Numbered from the stretch's first letter, positions 44,051 through 53,625 are shown. The stretch: 64,000 bases of DNA from Bacteroides luhongzhouii (GCF_009193295.2 NZ_CP059973.1:5084001-5148000), one strand, 5' to 3'. Made by a program: numbers and translations. Notes: generated by a model not told the origin, from the letters alone.

Positions 44051-44731
44051 TTAAATATCTTTGACTTTCAATACGTTATAAGAGATGTCCGTGTCGTAAA
44101 CATCGCTACCGTCTATTTTCTTGATTGCTTTCACCACACGGATCGTCACCGGGAGGATTATAACCTCATACAGAGATTTCAGTACAATCTGAATCCCCAT
44201 CATGATAAGCAGTTCTTTCCAGGCAATGACACCTCCAAAAGCTATCGGGAAGAAAATCAATGAATCGGCAGTCTCACCCACCACAGTCGACCAAATGGCA
44301 CGGGCTGAAAAGTTACGTCCCTGACTGGCTACTTTCATTCTACTCATCACATACGCATTGAGAAACGAGCCTACCAAAAAGGCCATCAGACTGGCAGCCA
44401 CAATACGGGGAGCCATACCGAACACAAAATCAAAATGTTCTTCGCCTTCCCAAAAAGGAGCAGCCGGAATGGCAACAGCTATCAATCCAAGAGCAACCAC
44501 GAAGAAGTTCATGGCAAAACCACTCCAAATGATAAGGCGCGCTTTCTTGAATCCCCAAACCTCGGCGATACAGTCATTTATAATATAAGAAATAGGAAAA
44601 ACCAATAATCCGGCTGTCACGGTCAAACTACCGATCTGGATTACTTTCGTTTCAAGAAGATTAGCTGCAATGAGGCAAACATTAAAGAGGATACCCAGCA
44701 GCATAAAGGGTACAGATACTTTTTCTTTCAT
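44051..44731 (-). CDS. Queuosine precursor transporter (YhhQ/VUT family)
   Basis: 226 aa with six hydrophobic segments. Family marks: [40 protein letters not shown], and the late [20 protein letters not shown]. YhhQ imports preQ0/preQ1 across the inner membrane. First gene of the unit with queC; a preQ1-I riboswitch overlaps its ribosome-binding region. Confidence 0.92.
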   Translation of the reverse strand: MKEKVSVPFMLLGILFNVCLIAANLLETKVIQIGSLTVTAGLLVFPISYIINDCIAEVWGFKKARLIIWSGFAMNFFVVALGLIAVAIPAAPFWEGEEHFDFVFGMAPRIVAASLMAFLVGSFLNAYVMSRMKVASQGRNFSARAIWSTVVGETADSLIFFPIAFGGVIAWKELLIMMGIQIVLKSLYEVIILPVTIRVVKAIKKIDGSDVYDTDISYNVLKVKDI

Positions 44732-44733
44732 AA

Positions 44734-44768
44734 TTCCTGTTTTTTACGTGGTGTTCTAGAATACACGG
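44734..44768 (-). promoter_or_regulatory. preQ1-I riboswitch before the queuosine transporter and queC
   Basis: Minus strand: stem CGTG, loop TATTCTAGAACAC, stem CACG, then the A-rich tail TAAAAAACAGGAA ending 3 bp before ATG. Stem-loop-tail order, the loop word TTCTAG and the tail word TAAAAAAC match the B. subtilis queC riboswitch closely (loop UUCUAGCUACAC, tail AUAAAAAACUAAGG). Tail bases CAGGAA can pair with loop TTCTAG at five of six positions, giving the expected pseudoknot, and include the AGGA ribosome-binding bases. Ligand binding would therefore block translation. Confidence 0.8.
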
Positions 44769-44810
44769 CCGCTATTCACGGCATCATACGTCTTTTATTC
44801 TTTCGGGGTG

Positions 44811-44818
44811 CAAAGGTA
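44811..44818 (-). promoter_or_regulatory. -7 box of the queuosine transporter transcript
   Basis: TACCTTTG on the minus strand, with TGTG 19 bp upstream as a weak -33 box. It gives a leader of about 70 nt that includes the whole riboswitch. Confidence 0.6.
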
Positions 44819-44881
44819 AAAAATAAAACTGGAATTATCACATTCATCTTATCAGAATCTATATTTCCTCAAACAGAAGAT

Positions 44882-44922
44882 AAAAAAAGCCTCCCCATCA
44901 GCGTCGTATTCTGACAGGGAGA
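44882..44922 (-). terminator. Terminator of the ECF sigma gene
   Basis: CTCCC and ATCAG-type halves (44891-44901, 44911-44921) form a nine-pair stem with two central mismatches; the minus side is followed by TTTTTTT. Confidence 0.75.
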
Positions 44923-44971
44923 CTCATCACTTTGACCTTAAAACACATTACTCAATTAGAAAGGCGGCGCA

Positions 44972-45481
44972 TCAGGAGGAGAAATCTTTCAGTTCCTCTT
45001 TCAACCGCTTACGGATGAAAAACAAACGGCTCTTCACCGTCCCCATCGGCAATCCTAATTTCTCAGCAATTTCTCTATACTTAAATCCGGCTACAAACAT
45101 CTGAAAAGGCACTTTCATCTCTTCCGGTATGGAATGTATCACCCGGTACAACTGTTTCATATCATATGTAAATTCGAATCTGTCAGCATCCTCATCTTCT
45201 ATCAGATGTTGTTGATTGATGGAATAGCTATCATCAATCAGGTTCATTTCGCGAACCGTGCGACGGTAGTTGTTCACGAAAATATTACGCATTAGCGTAT
45301 ACATCCACCCTTTCAGATTTTTGCTATACGTAAACTTCTCCTGATTATCTAATGCCTGCAACAAACAATCCTGAACCAAATCATTGGCAGATTCGCGATC
45401 TGCCGTCAATTTATATGCGAAGCGATGCAAATCCGGTTGTATCGCTAATATTCCTTTCGTAAAGTCTACTTTTTCCATCAT
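44972..45481 (-). CDS. ECF RNA polymerase sigma factor
   Basis: 169 aa. Region 2 (FAYKLTADRESANDLVQDCL, GWMYTLMRNIFVNNYRR) and region 4 (IPEEMKVPFQMFVAGFKYRE, IAEKLGLPMGTVKSRLFFIR) are complete. No anti-sigma gene is adjacent, so control is probably by other means. Divergent from the DcaP-like porin gene. Start MMEKVD offers two ATGs 3 bp apart. Confidence 0.93.
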   Translation of the reverse strand: MMEKVDFTKGILAIQPDLHRFAYKLTADRESANDLVQDCLLQALDNQEKFTYSKNLKGWMYTLMRNIFVNNYRRTVREMNLIDDSYSINQQHLIEDEDADRFEFTYDMKQLYRVIHSIPEEMKVPFQMFVAGFKYREIAEKLGLPMGTVKSRLFFIRKRLKEELKDFSS

Positions 45482-45641
45482 CGTATTCCTTTTATCTAAT
45501 TAGTACGATACAAAGATCCGCTTTTTTAGAATCATTATAAATAGCAATTCTTCCGATTAGTTTGGCTATTTTTCCTTTGCCCCTCTCAACCATTTCTTTT
45601 TTTAGTTGTTGATTGGGCATTCACCTAAAACTTAACTCATA

Positions 45642-46931
45642 ATGAAAACAAGCTTTAAAATGGTAGCTATGCTACTGGGGATAGGAATTTTCCCCCTCTG
45701 TGCCCATGCACAAAAGAAGGTAATCATCGAAGATGAAGAGCCCAATTCGATCATGTTTGTTTCGAAGAACAAAGCAGGAGATGAGATCATCCGAATCATG
45801 AACGACCGTTCACAGATGCGCTTTCACGACCCGAATGCTCCCCGCTTCCTGCTCACTGACCAGAAAGGGAAATTCGCCCTCGGTATTGGAGGGTATGTTC
45901 GTGCAACGGCAGAGTATGACTTTAACGGTATCGTAAATGATGTCGATTTCTATCCGGCATTGATACCACAACGCGGAAGCGACAATTTTGCAAAGAACCA
46001 ATTCCAAATGGACATCACCACTTCCACCCTGTTCCTCAAACTGGTAGGACGTACCAAGCATTTGGGAGACTTCATAGTTTACACTGCCGGAAACTTCCGT
46101 GGTGATGGAAAGACCTTCGAATTACAAAACGCTTACGCGCAATTTCTCGGTTTCACCATCGGGTACAGCTATGGTTCGTTCATGGACCTCTCCGCACTGC
46201 CTCCGACTATCGACTTTGCAGGTCCTAACGGTTCAGCCTTTTACCGCACTACGCAATTAAGCTATATGTATGATAAGTTGAAAAACTGGAAGTTTGGTGT
46301 TTCTATGGAAATGCCTTCGGTAGACGGCACAACCAACAATGATTTGTCTATCAACACCCAACGGATGCCGGACTTTGCCACTTCCGTACAGTATAACTGG
46401 AATAGCAACAGCCATATTAAATTAGGGGCTATTATCCGCAGCATGACTTATTCGAGCAATGTGCATGAAAAAGCCTATTCCGCTACCGGCTTCGGTCTGC
46501 AAGCCTCCACAACCTTCAATATTACCAAGAAATTGCAGGCATTCGGACAATTTAATTATGGAAAAGGTATCGGTTCCTATCTGAATGATTTAAGTAACCT
46601 GAACGTAGATATCGTCCCCGATCCCGACAAAGAAGGGAAAATGCAAGTTCTTCCGATGCTGGGATGGTACGCAGGATTGCAATACAATCTTTGTCCGAGC
46701 ATCTTTATATCCGGAACATACAGTTTGTCCAGACTTTATTCTGAAAATGGATATCCAAGTGAAAATCCCGAATCCTATCGTAAAGGACAATATCTGGTAG
46801 CCAATGCTTTCTGGAATGTAAGCAGTAATCTGCAAGTCGGCGTTGAGTATTTGAGAGGATGGCGCACTGATTTCAGTTCCGCAACTCGTCATGCCAACCG
46901 GTTGAATATGCTGGTGCAGTATTCTTTCTAA
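45642..46931 (+). CDS. DcaP-like trimeric outer membrane porin
   Basis: 429 aa with signal peptide (KMVAMLLGIGIFPLCAHAQ). A short helical N-terminal region (DEIIRIMNDRSQMRFHD) precedes a 16-strand-type barrel starting GKFALGIGGYVRATAEYDFN and ending in RLNMLVQYSF with a terminal Phe. DcaP-like porins admit small organic acids or peptides. Single gene, ending at the shared terminator 46953-46986. Confidence 0.85.
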   Translation: MKTSFKMVAMLLGIGIFPLCAHAQKKVIIEDEEPNSIMFVSKNKAGDEIIRIMNDRSQMRFHDPNAPRFLLTDQKGKFALGIGGYVRATAEYDFNGIVNDVDFYPALIPQRGSDNFAKNQFQMDITTSTLFLKLVGRTKHLGDFIVYTAGNFRGDGKTFELQNAYAQFLGFTIGYSYGSFMDLSALPPTIDFAGPNGSAFYRTTQLSYMYDKLKNWKFGVSMEMPSVDGTTNNDLSINTQRMPDFATSVQYNWNSNSHIKLGAIIRSMTYSSNVHEKAYSATGFGLQASTTFNITKKLQAFGQFNYGKGIGSYLNDLSNLNVDIVPDPDKEGKMQVLPMLGWYAGLQYNLCPSIFISGTYSLSRLYSENGYPSENPESYRKGQYLVANAFWNVSSNLQVGVEYLRGWRTDFSSATRHANRLNMLVQYSF

Positions 46932-46952
46932 ACTGACATAATAAAACAAAAA

Positions 46953-46986
46953 AGCCGTCTCAACACCATGTTCGAGACGGCTTTTC
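46953..46986. terminator. Bidirectional terminator between two outer-membrane protein genes
   Basis: AGCCGTCTC (46953-46961) and GAGACGGCT (46974-46982) form a perfect stem, with A-run before and T-run after, so it serves both convergent genes. Confidence 0.88.
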
Positions 46987-47007
46987 TATATATAAAGGAC
47001 TAGAAAT

Positions 47008-48432
47008 TTAGAACTTATAGTTCACGCTCACACCAAATACTTTATTAGTACGGCTGTAAACGTCTTTATCCACTAATGATGCCATCGATGTTGCCTCTAA
47101 ACCACGTGGTTTTTCTTTAGTGTAATCACTATATGTAGTCCAGAAATAAGCTACATCAAGGCTCAATGCCTGAGTAAAATTGATACGACCTCCAAAACCT
47201 ACTGAATAAGAGTCACAAGAAAAACTTGTATCTGATTGGAAAGCGTCGCTCAAACCGTAGTCTGTTTTCTGATAACCTCCACTAACAGTGAATAATTTGT
47301 TAATATCCCACTCAACACCAGCCAAATACTCGTGTGTACCATGTTTCAATGTTTTCTGTTTGCCATCTGCCATACCAGCATTCTTATCATCAAAGAAGTG
47401 ATATTCTACTGAAGCCCGAAGTGAAGGCAAAAACTCATAACTTGCTGCAACAGAAAGCATAGAAGGAAGATCACTTGGTGTGTTCACACCATTTTGGTAA
47501 GGTGCCACAAATGCTGCTGCGGCATCCGGAGCAACAATCTCATGAGTATCATTCTCAATATTCATATTGGCTTTAAACTCATACTTTGCAGCTAAATTCA
47601 ACTTACCGAATTTTGCATCTACACCGATAATTGGCGTTAATCCCCAACCTGTCTGATCACAATCCAGTTTCAGCTTCGCATCATTCAACTGCTGCGATTT
47701 TTGCAATGCTGCTTGTTGCGCCTGCTCTAAAGTCATACCACCAGCCATAAGCTGTTTTATAATCTCACGTCCCAATTCTTCTGCCACACCTTCTTTCAAA
47801 TTGATATCCAGAAAACCTTTATAGCCACCTGTAAAATAATTCATACGTGCACCAGCAAAAACTGAGAAGTGCTCATTTATTTTATAACTTGCTCCTAACT
47901 GCAAACCATAGATATACTGACGTCCCTCCATAGCGGAACTAATACTGTATTGATTAGGAGCTAGCATCCCCTGACCTATTGTATTGACCAAACTAATAGC
48001 AGCAGCATCGAACATAGGCAAACCATTATCAAAAGAAGCTTTTCCGCCACCACCAACAATAGCAAAGCTACCGGAAAATGCCCAGTCACCTTTTTTATAT
48101 ACAGCATGTATGGAAGGAATAACGGGAGCAGAAGCTTTTCCTTCATAATTACGCACAGTGGTCTGTCCATCCATAGTCCATAAAGGACTTGTAGCAGCAA
48201 TATCACGAGTTTGATATGCACTTTGAATAGTAAGCGCTACTTGAAGACCATCTTTGGGAAGAAATGCCAGTCCGGCAGGATTACTATAAACTCCATCAAC
48301 ATCAATGGAAGCGCCGCGGGCTATCATGCGCAAGAAAGCAGCATTCTGATTCGTATTGGTTAGATAATCTCCGGCAAAAGTTGGAATTGAAACGATCAAC
48401 ATTGCAAGACCAATCAACGAAATTTTTCTCAT
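47008..48432 (-). CDS. OmpP1/FadL-family outer membrane transporter
   Basis: 474 aa. Signal peptide (KISLIGLAMLIVSIPTFAG), the FadL-type N-terminus YLTNTNQNAAFLRMIARGAS with SNPAGLAF, and barrel strands to the terminal GVSVNYKF. FadL proteins pass hydrophobic compounds across the outer membrane. Residues about 230-250 form an alanine/glutamine-rich helix (LEQAQQAALQKSQQL) within the barrel. A -7 box (TATCTTTG, 48461-48468 minus) precedes the gene. Confidence 0.92.
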   Translation of the reverse strand: MRKISLIGLAMLIVSIPTFAGDYLTNTNQNAAFLRMIARGASIDVDGVYSNPAGLAFLPKDGLQVALTIQSAYQTRDIAATSPLWTMDGQTTVRNYEGKASAPVIPSIHAVYKKGDWAFSGSFAIVGGGGKASFDNGLPMFDAAAISLVNTIGQGMLAPNQYSISSAMEGRQYIYGLQLGASYKINEHFSVFAGARMNYFTGGYKGFLDINLKEGVAEELGREIIKQLMAGGMTLEQAQQAALQKSQQLNDAKLKLDCDQTGWGLTPIIGVDAKFGKLNLAAKYEFKANMNIENDTHEIVAPDAAAAFVAPYQNGVNTPSDLPSMLSVAASYEFLPSLRASVEYHFFDDKNAGMADGKQKTLKHGTHEYLAGVEWDINKLFTVSGGYQKTDYGLSDAFQSDTSFSCDSYSVGFGGRINFTQALSLDVAYFWTTYSDYTKEKPRGLEATSMASLVDKDVYSRTNKVFGVSVNYKF

Positions 48433-48460
48433 CTAAATCTTTTTTTAATTATTTCGGGCG

Positions 48461-48468
48461 CAAAGATA
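48461..48468 (-). promoter_or_regulatory. -7 box of the FadL-type gene
   Basis: TATCTTTG on the minus strand, 29 bp upstream of the ATG at 48432. Confidence 0.55.
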
Positions 48469-48643
48469 CAACATTATTGCACACCGAATACACGTTTGTG
48501 CATTTATTTTCATTTACCTGCCCATTTTAATTGAAAAAACAAACTGTTTCTAATGAAACAATCTATATTTATCACTATACAGAGAGCAAACAAATCCACC
48601 TGTTTTTACGTTTTAATAGAATAATAATTTATAGAATACTATT

Positions 48644-49645
48644 ATGGCCTATACAATTGCATTTTTCGGCACAAAGCCTTATGACGAGTCTTCTTTCAAT
48701 AAGAAAAACAAAGAATTCGGATTTGAAATACGTTATTACAAAGGAAATCTGAATAAGAACAATGTACTACTGACACAAGGTGTAGATGCTATATGTATCT
48801 TTGTTAATGACGTTGCCGATGCAGAAGTTATCCGTATTATGGCAGCTAATGGAGTAAAACTGCTAGCACTGCGATGTGCCGGATTCAACAATGTAGATTT
48901 GGATGCAGCTGCAGCTGCGGGAATTACCGTTGTACGCGTACCTGCTTACTCACCCTATGCGACTGCCGAATACACGGTAGCTCTTATGCTATCGCTAAAC
49001 CGAAAAATACCCCGCGCCTCCTGGCGTACCAAAGACGGTAATTTCTCCCTGCATGGTCTGATGGGATTCGATATGCACGGAAAAACAGCAGGTATCATCG
49101 GCACAGGAAAAATAGCGAAAATACTGATTCACATCTTAAAAGGGTTCGGAATGAATATATTGGCTTATGACCTCTATCCGGACTACAACTTCGCCCGTCA
49201 AGAACAAATTGTTTATACTTCACTGGACGAATTATACCACAATTCGGATATTATCTCCTTACACTGTCCGCTCACTGAAGAGACCAAATACCTGATAAAC
49301 GACTACTCTATCAGCAAAATGAAAGACGGAGTAATGATTATCAATACCGGTCGCGGGCAATTGATTCATACCAATGCGCTGATTGAAGGACTGAAGAACA
49401 AGAAAATAGGTTCCGCAGGACTGGACGTATACGAGGAAGAAAGCGAATACTTTTATGAAGATCAATCCGACCGCATCATCGATGATGATGTACTCGCCCG
49501 TTTGCTCTCGTTCAACAATGTGATCGTCACTTCTCATCAAGCTTTTTTCACACATGAAGCGATGGAGAATATTGCCGCAACCACCCTGCAAAACATAAAA
49601 GACTTTATCAATCATAAGCCTTTATTAAATGAAGTGAAGAAATAA
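48644..49645 (+). CDS. ldhA: D-lactate dehydrogenase (2-hydroxyacid dehydrogenase family)
   Basis: 333 aa. NAD-binding GIIGTGKIAKILIHILKGFG, catalytic Arg in NTGRGQLIHTN, Glu in DVYEEESEYFYEDQS and His in SHQAFFTHEAM. The AYSPYATAEYTVALMLSLNR and FYEDxS features are those of LdhA-type D-lactate dehydrogenase rather than glycerate dehydrogenase. Reduces pyruvate to D-lactate in fermentation. Confidence 0.92.
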   Translation: MAYTIAFFGTKPYDESSFNKKNKEFGFEIRYYKGNLNKNNVLLTQGVDAICIFVNDVADAEVIRIMAANGVKLLALRCAGFNNVDLDAAAAAGITVVRVPAYSPYATAEYTVALMLSLNRKIPRASWRTKDGNFSLHGLMGFDMHGKTAGIIGTGKIAKILIHILKGFGMNILAYDLYPDYNFARQEQIVYTSLDELYHNSDIISLHCPLTEETKYLINDYSISKMKDGVMIINTGRGQLIHTNALIEGLKNKKIGSAGLDVYEEESEYFYEDQSDRIIDDDVLARLLSFNNVIVTSHQAFFTHEAMENIAATTLQNIKDFINHKPLLNEVKK

Positions 49646-49709
49646 AACTTTTAAGTCGCTTTCTTTGTTTACCAAACATATAAACAAATAAGAGAAAGGA
49701 CAGTTTTTT

Positions 49710-50414
49710 ATGAAAAAAGTAATACATAAAGCAGATACAAGAGGACATTCCCAGTATGATTGGCTGGACAGTTATCACACTTTCAGTTTTGACGAGTACT
49801 TCGACTCCGATCGTATCAATTTTGGTGCCCTTCGCGTATTGAATGATGACAAAGTTGCCCCCGGACAAGGTTTTCAGACTCACCCACACAAGAATATGGA
49901 AATCATTTCCATTCCTCTGAAAGGACATCTGCAACATGGAGACAGCAAGAAGAACAGCCGCATTATTACTGTCGGAGAAATTCAGACAATGAGTGCAGGA
50001 ACAGGAATCTTCCATAGTGAAGTAAATGCAAGTCCGGTAGAACCGGTGGAATTCCTGCAGATTTGGATTATGCCGAGAGAACGGAACACCCGTCCCGTAT
50101 ATCAGGATTTCAGCATTGCAGAACTGGAGCGTCCGAACGAACTGGCAGTCATCGTATCTCCCGACGGTAGCACACCTGCTTCCCTTTTGCAAGATACCTG
50201 GTTCTCCATCGGCAAAGTAGAAGCCGGAAAGAAATTAGGTTATCACATGCATCAAAGTCATGCAGGCGTCTATATTTTTCTCATTGAAGGAGAAATAGTA
50301 GTAGACGGTGAAGTTCTGAAACGTCGTGATGGCATGGGTGTTTACGATACGAACAGCGTTGAACTGGAGACATTGAAAGACTCACATATTCTATTAATAG
50401 AAGTACCTATGTGA
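49710..50414 (+). CDS. Pirin-family protein
   Basis: 234 aa bicupin. Metal ligands in the pattern FQTHPHKNMEII and HSEVN; the C-terminal cupin is diverged. E. coli YhhW of this group has quercetin 2,3-dioxygenase activity; the in vivo role is unclear. Forms a co-directional run with pdxH and the following genes. Confidence 0.9.
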   Translation: MKKVIHKADTRGHSQYDWLDSYHTFSFDEYFDSDRINFGALRVLNDDKVAPGQGFQTHPHKNMEIISIPLKGHLQHGDSKKNSRIITVGEIQTMSAGTGIFHSEVNASPVEPVEFLQIWIMPRERNTRPVYQDFSIAELERPNELAVIVSPDGSTPASLLQDTWFSIGKVEAGKKLGYHMHQSHAGVYIFLIEGEIVVDGEVLKRRDGMGVYDTNSVELETLKDSHILLIEVPM

Positions 50415-50457
50415 TCTCATCATTAAAAATAATAAACTAAAGCTGCCAGATAATCTT

Positions 50458-51105
50458 ATGGCGAAATTAAACATAGCAGATATCCGACAGGAATATACGA
50501 AAGGCGGGTTGCGGGAAAGTGAACTTCCCGGCGACCCGCTTTCGCTTTTCAGTCGTTGGCTGCAAGAAGCGATTGACGCAGAGGTGGATGAACCGACTGC
50601 GGTCATTGTAGGAACTGTATCCCCCGAAGGAAAACCGTCCACACGTACAGTATTGTTAAAAGGACTCCATGATGGAAAATTTATCTTTTATACCAATTAC
50701 GAAAGCCGCAAAGGCAAACAATTGGCACAAAATCCATATATCTCCCTCTCTTTTGTCTGGCACGCCCTCGAAAGACAAATACATATAGAAGGAATAGCAA
50801 CGAAAGTTTCACCGGAAGAATCGGATGAATACTTCCGGAAGCGTCCTTATAAAAGCCGGATTGGTGCACGAATTTCTCCGCAAAGTCAACCGATAACAAG
50901 TAGAATGCAGTTGATACGATCCTTCGTCAAAGAAGCCGCCCGATGGATTGGAAAAGAAGTGGAAAGACCTGATAATTGGGGCGGATATGCCGTCGCACCT
51001 ACAAGGATTGAATTCTGGCAAGGACGCCCCAACCGACTGCACGACCGCTTTCTATACACCCTACAACCGGACGGAGAATGGAAAATCAGTCGTCTTGCTC
51101 CTTGA
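50458..51105 (+). CDS. pdxH: Pyridoxamine/pyridoxine 5'-phosphate oxidase
   Basis: 215 aa. FMN and substrate motifs RTVLLKG, FYTNYESRKGKQL, SLSFVWHALERQIHIEG and the C-terminal FWQGRPNRLHDRF are all present. Makes pyridoxal phosphate with oxygen as electron acceptor, which is notable in an anaerobe. Normal length; 43 bp after the pirin gene. Confidence 0.95.
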   Translation: MAKLNIADIRQEYTKGGLRESELPGDPLSLFSRWLQEAIDAEVDEPTAVIVGTVSPEGKPSTRTVLLKGLHDGKFIFYTNYESRKGKQLAQNPYISLSFVWHALERQIHIEGIATKVSPEESDEYFRKRPYKSRIGARISPQSQPITSRMQLIRSFVKEAARWIGKEVERPDNWGGYAVAPTRIEFWQGRPNRLHDRFLYTLQPDGEWKISRLAP

Positions 51106-51172
51106 TTTCGTCGATTTTCCTTGGCAACTCCAACTAGAATACGTAATATTGCAACTATAAAATAGTCAGCTT

Positions 51173-51904
51173 ATGACACTGGATTATATTTATCACAGCG
51201 GTTTCGCCATCGAAATGGAAGGTGTAACCGTTATCATCGATTACTACAAAGATTCTTCCGAAACGGAACACAACCGGGGAATCGTGCATGATTATCTCCT
51301 GCAAAGGCCGGGTAAACTGTACGTATTGGCCACTCATTTCCATCCCGATCACTTTAACCGTGAAATATTGACTTGGAAAGAGCAACGCCCCGACATTCAA
51401 TATATCTTCTCCAAAGATATTCTGAAGTCCCATCGCGCTAAAGCCGAAGATGCTTTCTATATAAAAAAAGGAGAAACATACGAAGACGACACAATCCGCA
51501 TCGACGCCTTCGGATCGACGGATGTCGGCAGTTCGTTCCTTCTTCATTTACAAGATTGGAGTATCTTCCATGCCGGCGACTTGAACAACTGGCACTGGAG
51601 TGAAGAATCGACCGAAGAAGAGATACGAAAAGCCAATGGTGATTTCCTTGCAGAAGTTAAATATTTAAAAGAAAAAGTGCCAAATATCGATCTAGTGCTA
51701 TTCCCGGTGGATCGGAGAATGGGAAAAGATTACATGAAAGGGGCAAAACAGTTCATCGAACAAATAAAAACTACTATATTTGTGCCCATGCACTTCAGTG
51801 AAGATTATGAAGGAGGAAATGCGCTCCGTAGTTTTGCTGAAAATGCAGGATGCCGTTTTATCAGCATCACCCGTCGGGGTGAAAGTTTTGAGATTACCAA
51901 ATAA
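51173..51904 (+). CDS. MBL-fold metallo-hydrolase
   Basis: 243 aa. The metal motif appears as THFHPDHFN (HxHxDH) with further ligands in IFHAGDLNNWHW and FVPMHFSEDY. Substrate unknown; related to the UlaG/YtkL-like group. Co-directional with pdxH (67-bp gap) and followed 13 bp later by the DUF4468 gene. Confidence 0.88.
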   Translation: MTLDYIYHSGFAIEMEGVTVIIDYYKDSSETEHNRGIVHDYLLQRPGKLYVLATHFHPDHFNREILTWKEQRPDIQYIFSKDILKSHRAKAEDAFYIKKGETYEDDTIRIDAFGSTDVGSSFLLHLQDWSIFHAGDLNNWHWSEESTEEEIRKANGDFLAEVKYLKEKVPNIDLVLFPVDRRMGKDYMKGAKQFIEQIKTTIFVPMHFSEDYEGGNALRSFAENAGCRFISITRRGESFEITK

Positions 51905-51917
51905 ACACATTATAATT

Positions 51918-53063
51918 ATGAATAAATTTACGATTCTGTTTCTTACCCTGTTTCTCGCATTGCCGATGGCAATGAAGGCAGATTCTGCAAAAGAGAAGAA
52001 AGATGACACCAGGTACCTTGCAGGAGCTGTTCCTGAAGTAGAAGGTAAAGTAGTATTTTCCAAAGAGTTCCAGATTCCCGGAATGAGTCAGGCACAAATC
52101 TATGACACAATGACAAAGTGGATGGATGAGCGTCTGAAAGAGAATAAAAATATCGACAGCCGCATTGTTTTCTCCGACGAAGCAAAAGGAACAATTGCCG
52201 GTATCGGAGAAGAATGGATTGTTTTCAGTTCCAGTGCCCTGTCATTAGACCGTACATTAATTAACTATCAGATTACAGTTACCTGTAAACCCGGAAATTG
52301 CCTGGTAGAGCTTGAAAAAATCCGTTTTACTTATCGTGAAACAGAAAAATATAAAGCCGAAGAATGGATTACTGATAAATATGCGCTCAATAAAGCTAAG
52401 ACTAAATTAGTACGTGGCTTGGCTAAATGGCGTAGAAAAACCGTAGACTTCGCTGATGATATATTTATGGATGTAGCGGTAGCTTTCGGAGCACCCGACA
52501 CCCGTCCGAAAACAGAGAAAAAGAAGAAAGAAGAAGAGCAGCAAAAACCATCAATCGTTGCAGCCGCAGGTCCTATTGTCATTGGTGGCGCAGATAAAAA
52601 GACTGACATAAAAGTGACAACTGGCGAACCGGCTCAAACCACTATTCCGGCGGCAACATTAACTCCTGCCACTCCGGCTACCAAAGTTTCATCTGACGCA
52701 TCCGGCTATACAGAAGTTGATTTGAAACAAATTCCGGGCGAAGTATATGCTTTGATGGGAAGCGGCAAATTAGTGATCAGCATTGGAAAAGATGAGTTTA
52801 ACATGACTAATATGACAGCAAACGCAGGTGGTGCACTCGGTTATCAATCAGGAAAAGCAGTTGCCTATTGTACGCTTTCACCCGATCAAGCTTACGATGC
52901 AATAGAAAAGGCAGATAGCTATACATTAAAATTGTACGCTCCGAACCAAACGACACCTTCAGCTGTTATCGAATGTAAGAAAATGCCTTCACAGACAACC
53001 CCGCAAGCCGGACAACCGCGCACATATGTCGGAGAAATCGTGAAGCTCTTAATGAAAAAATAA
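51918..53063 (+). CDS. DUF4468 exported protein
   Basis: 381 aa from MNKFTILFLTLFLALPMAMK (signal peptide); the frame is open 138 bp further upstream inside the MBL gene, but that has no merit. DUF4468 (TBP-like fold) spans about 30-150 (VVFSKEFQIPGMSQAQIYDT). A Lys/Glu-rich then Thr/Pro/Ala-rich linker (200-270) leads to a second globular region of about 110 residues. Function unknown; common in Bacteroidetes. Confidence 0.87.
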   Translation: MNKFTILFLTLFLALPMAMKADSAKEKKDDTRYLAGAVPEVEGKVVFSKEFQIPGMSQAQIYDTMTKWMDERLKENKNIDSRIVFSDEAKGTIAGIGEEWIVFSSSALSLDRTLINYQITVTCKPGNCLVELEKIRFTYRETEKYKAEEWITDKYALNKAKTKLVRGLAKWRRKTVDFADDIFMDVAVAFGAPDTRPKTEKKKKEEEQQKPSIVAAAGPIVIGGADKKTDIKVTTGEPAQTTIPAATLTPATPATKVSSDASGYTEVDLKQIPGEVYALMGSGKLVISIGKDEFNMTNMTANAGGALGYQSGKAVAYCTLSPDQAYDAIEKADSYTLKLYAPNQTTPSAVIECKKMPSQTTPQAGQPRTYVGEIVKLLMKK

Positions 53064-53077
53064 GGAAAATCGCAACA

Positions 53078-53455
53078 ATGGAAATAAAAAGTAAATTTGA
53101 CCATTTTAATATCAACGTTACCAATCTGGAGCGGAGTATCGCTTTTTATGAAAAAGCACTCGGCTTAAAAGAACATCATCGGAAAGAAGCATCCGACGGC
53201 TCGTTCACATTAGTCTACCTGACTGATAACGAAACAGGTTTCTTGCTGGAATTGACGTGGTTGAAAGATCATACTGCCCCATATGAACTGGGAGAAAACG
53301 AAAGCCATCTCTGCTTTCGTGTAGCCGGCGATTACGATGCAATCAGAGCTTATCACAAAGAAATGAATTGTGTATGTTTTGAGAACACTGCCATGGGGCT
53401 TTATTTCATCAATGACCCGGATGATTACTGGATTGAAATACTTCCACAAAAGTAA
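53078..53455 (+). CDS. gloA: Glyoxalase I (lactoylglutathione lyase), VOC fold
   Basis: 125 aa. The four metal ligands of GloA align as His9 (FDHFNINV), Glu59 (FLLELTWL), His77 (ESHLCFRV) and Glu120 (YWIEILP). Detoxifies methylglyoxal. Bacteroides lacks glutathione as far as is known, so the true thiol cofactor is open. Ends at a 15-bp stem terminator. Confidence 0.88.
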   Translation: MEIKSKFDHFNINVTNLERSIAFYEKALGLKEHHRKEASDGSFTLVYLTDNETGFLLELTWLKDHTAPYELGENESHLCFRVAGDYDAIRAYHKEMNCVCFENTAMGLYFINDPDDYWIEILPQK

Positions 53456-53483
53456 AAGGCCGTCCGTAAAGTTCCTAAAAAGA

Positions 53484-53585
53484 AAAGGGATGTCTAAAAG
53501 TCTCTTTTTTACAAGTTCACCCACGTTACAGATAGTTGTAGCGTGGGTGAATTTTCGTTTTTAGAACTTTTTAGACAACCCCTTT
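53484..53585. repeat. Short inverted-repeat element around the gloA terminator
   Basis: Outer arms AAAGGGATGTCTAAAAG (53484-53500) and its near complement TTTTTAGACAACCCCTTT (53568-53585) surround the terminator. A second, offset pair (AAAGTTCCTAAAAAG at 53468-53482 and GTTTTTAGAACTTT at 53557-53570) overlaps it. Looks like the trimmed ends of an insertion sequence, but I find no target duplication. Confidence 0.5.
53516..53562 (+). terminator. Rho-independent terminator after gloA
   Basis: A 15-bp stem, TTCACCCACGTTACA (53516-53530) with its complement (53537-53551), six-base loop, then TTTTCGTTTTT. Confidence 0.9.
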
Positions 53586-53625
53586 ATAATATCAAGATTT
53601 TCCGAACAGCCTTTACTGTTTGTTT

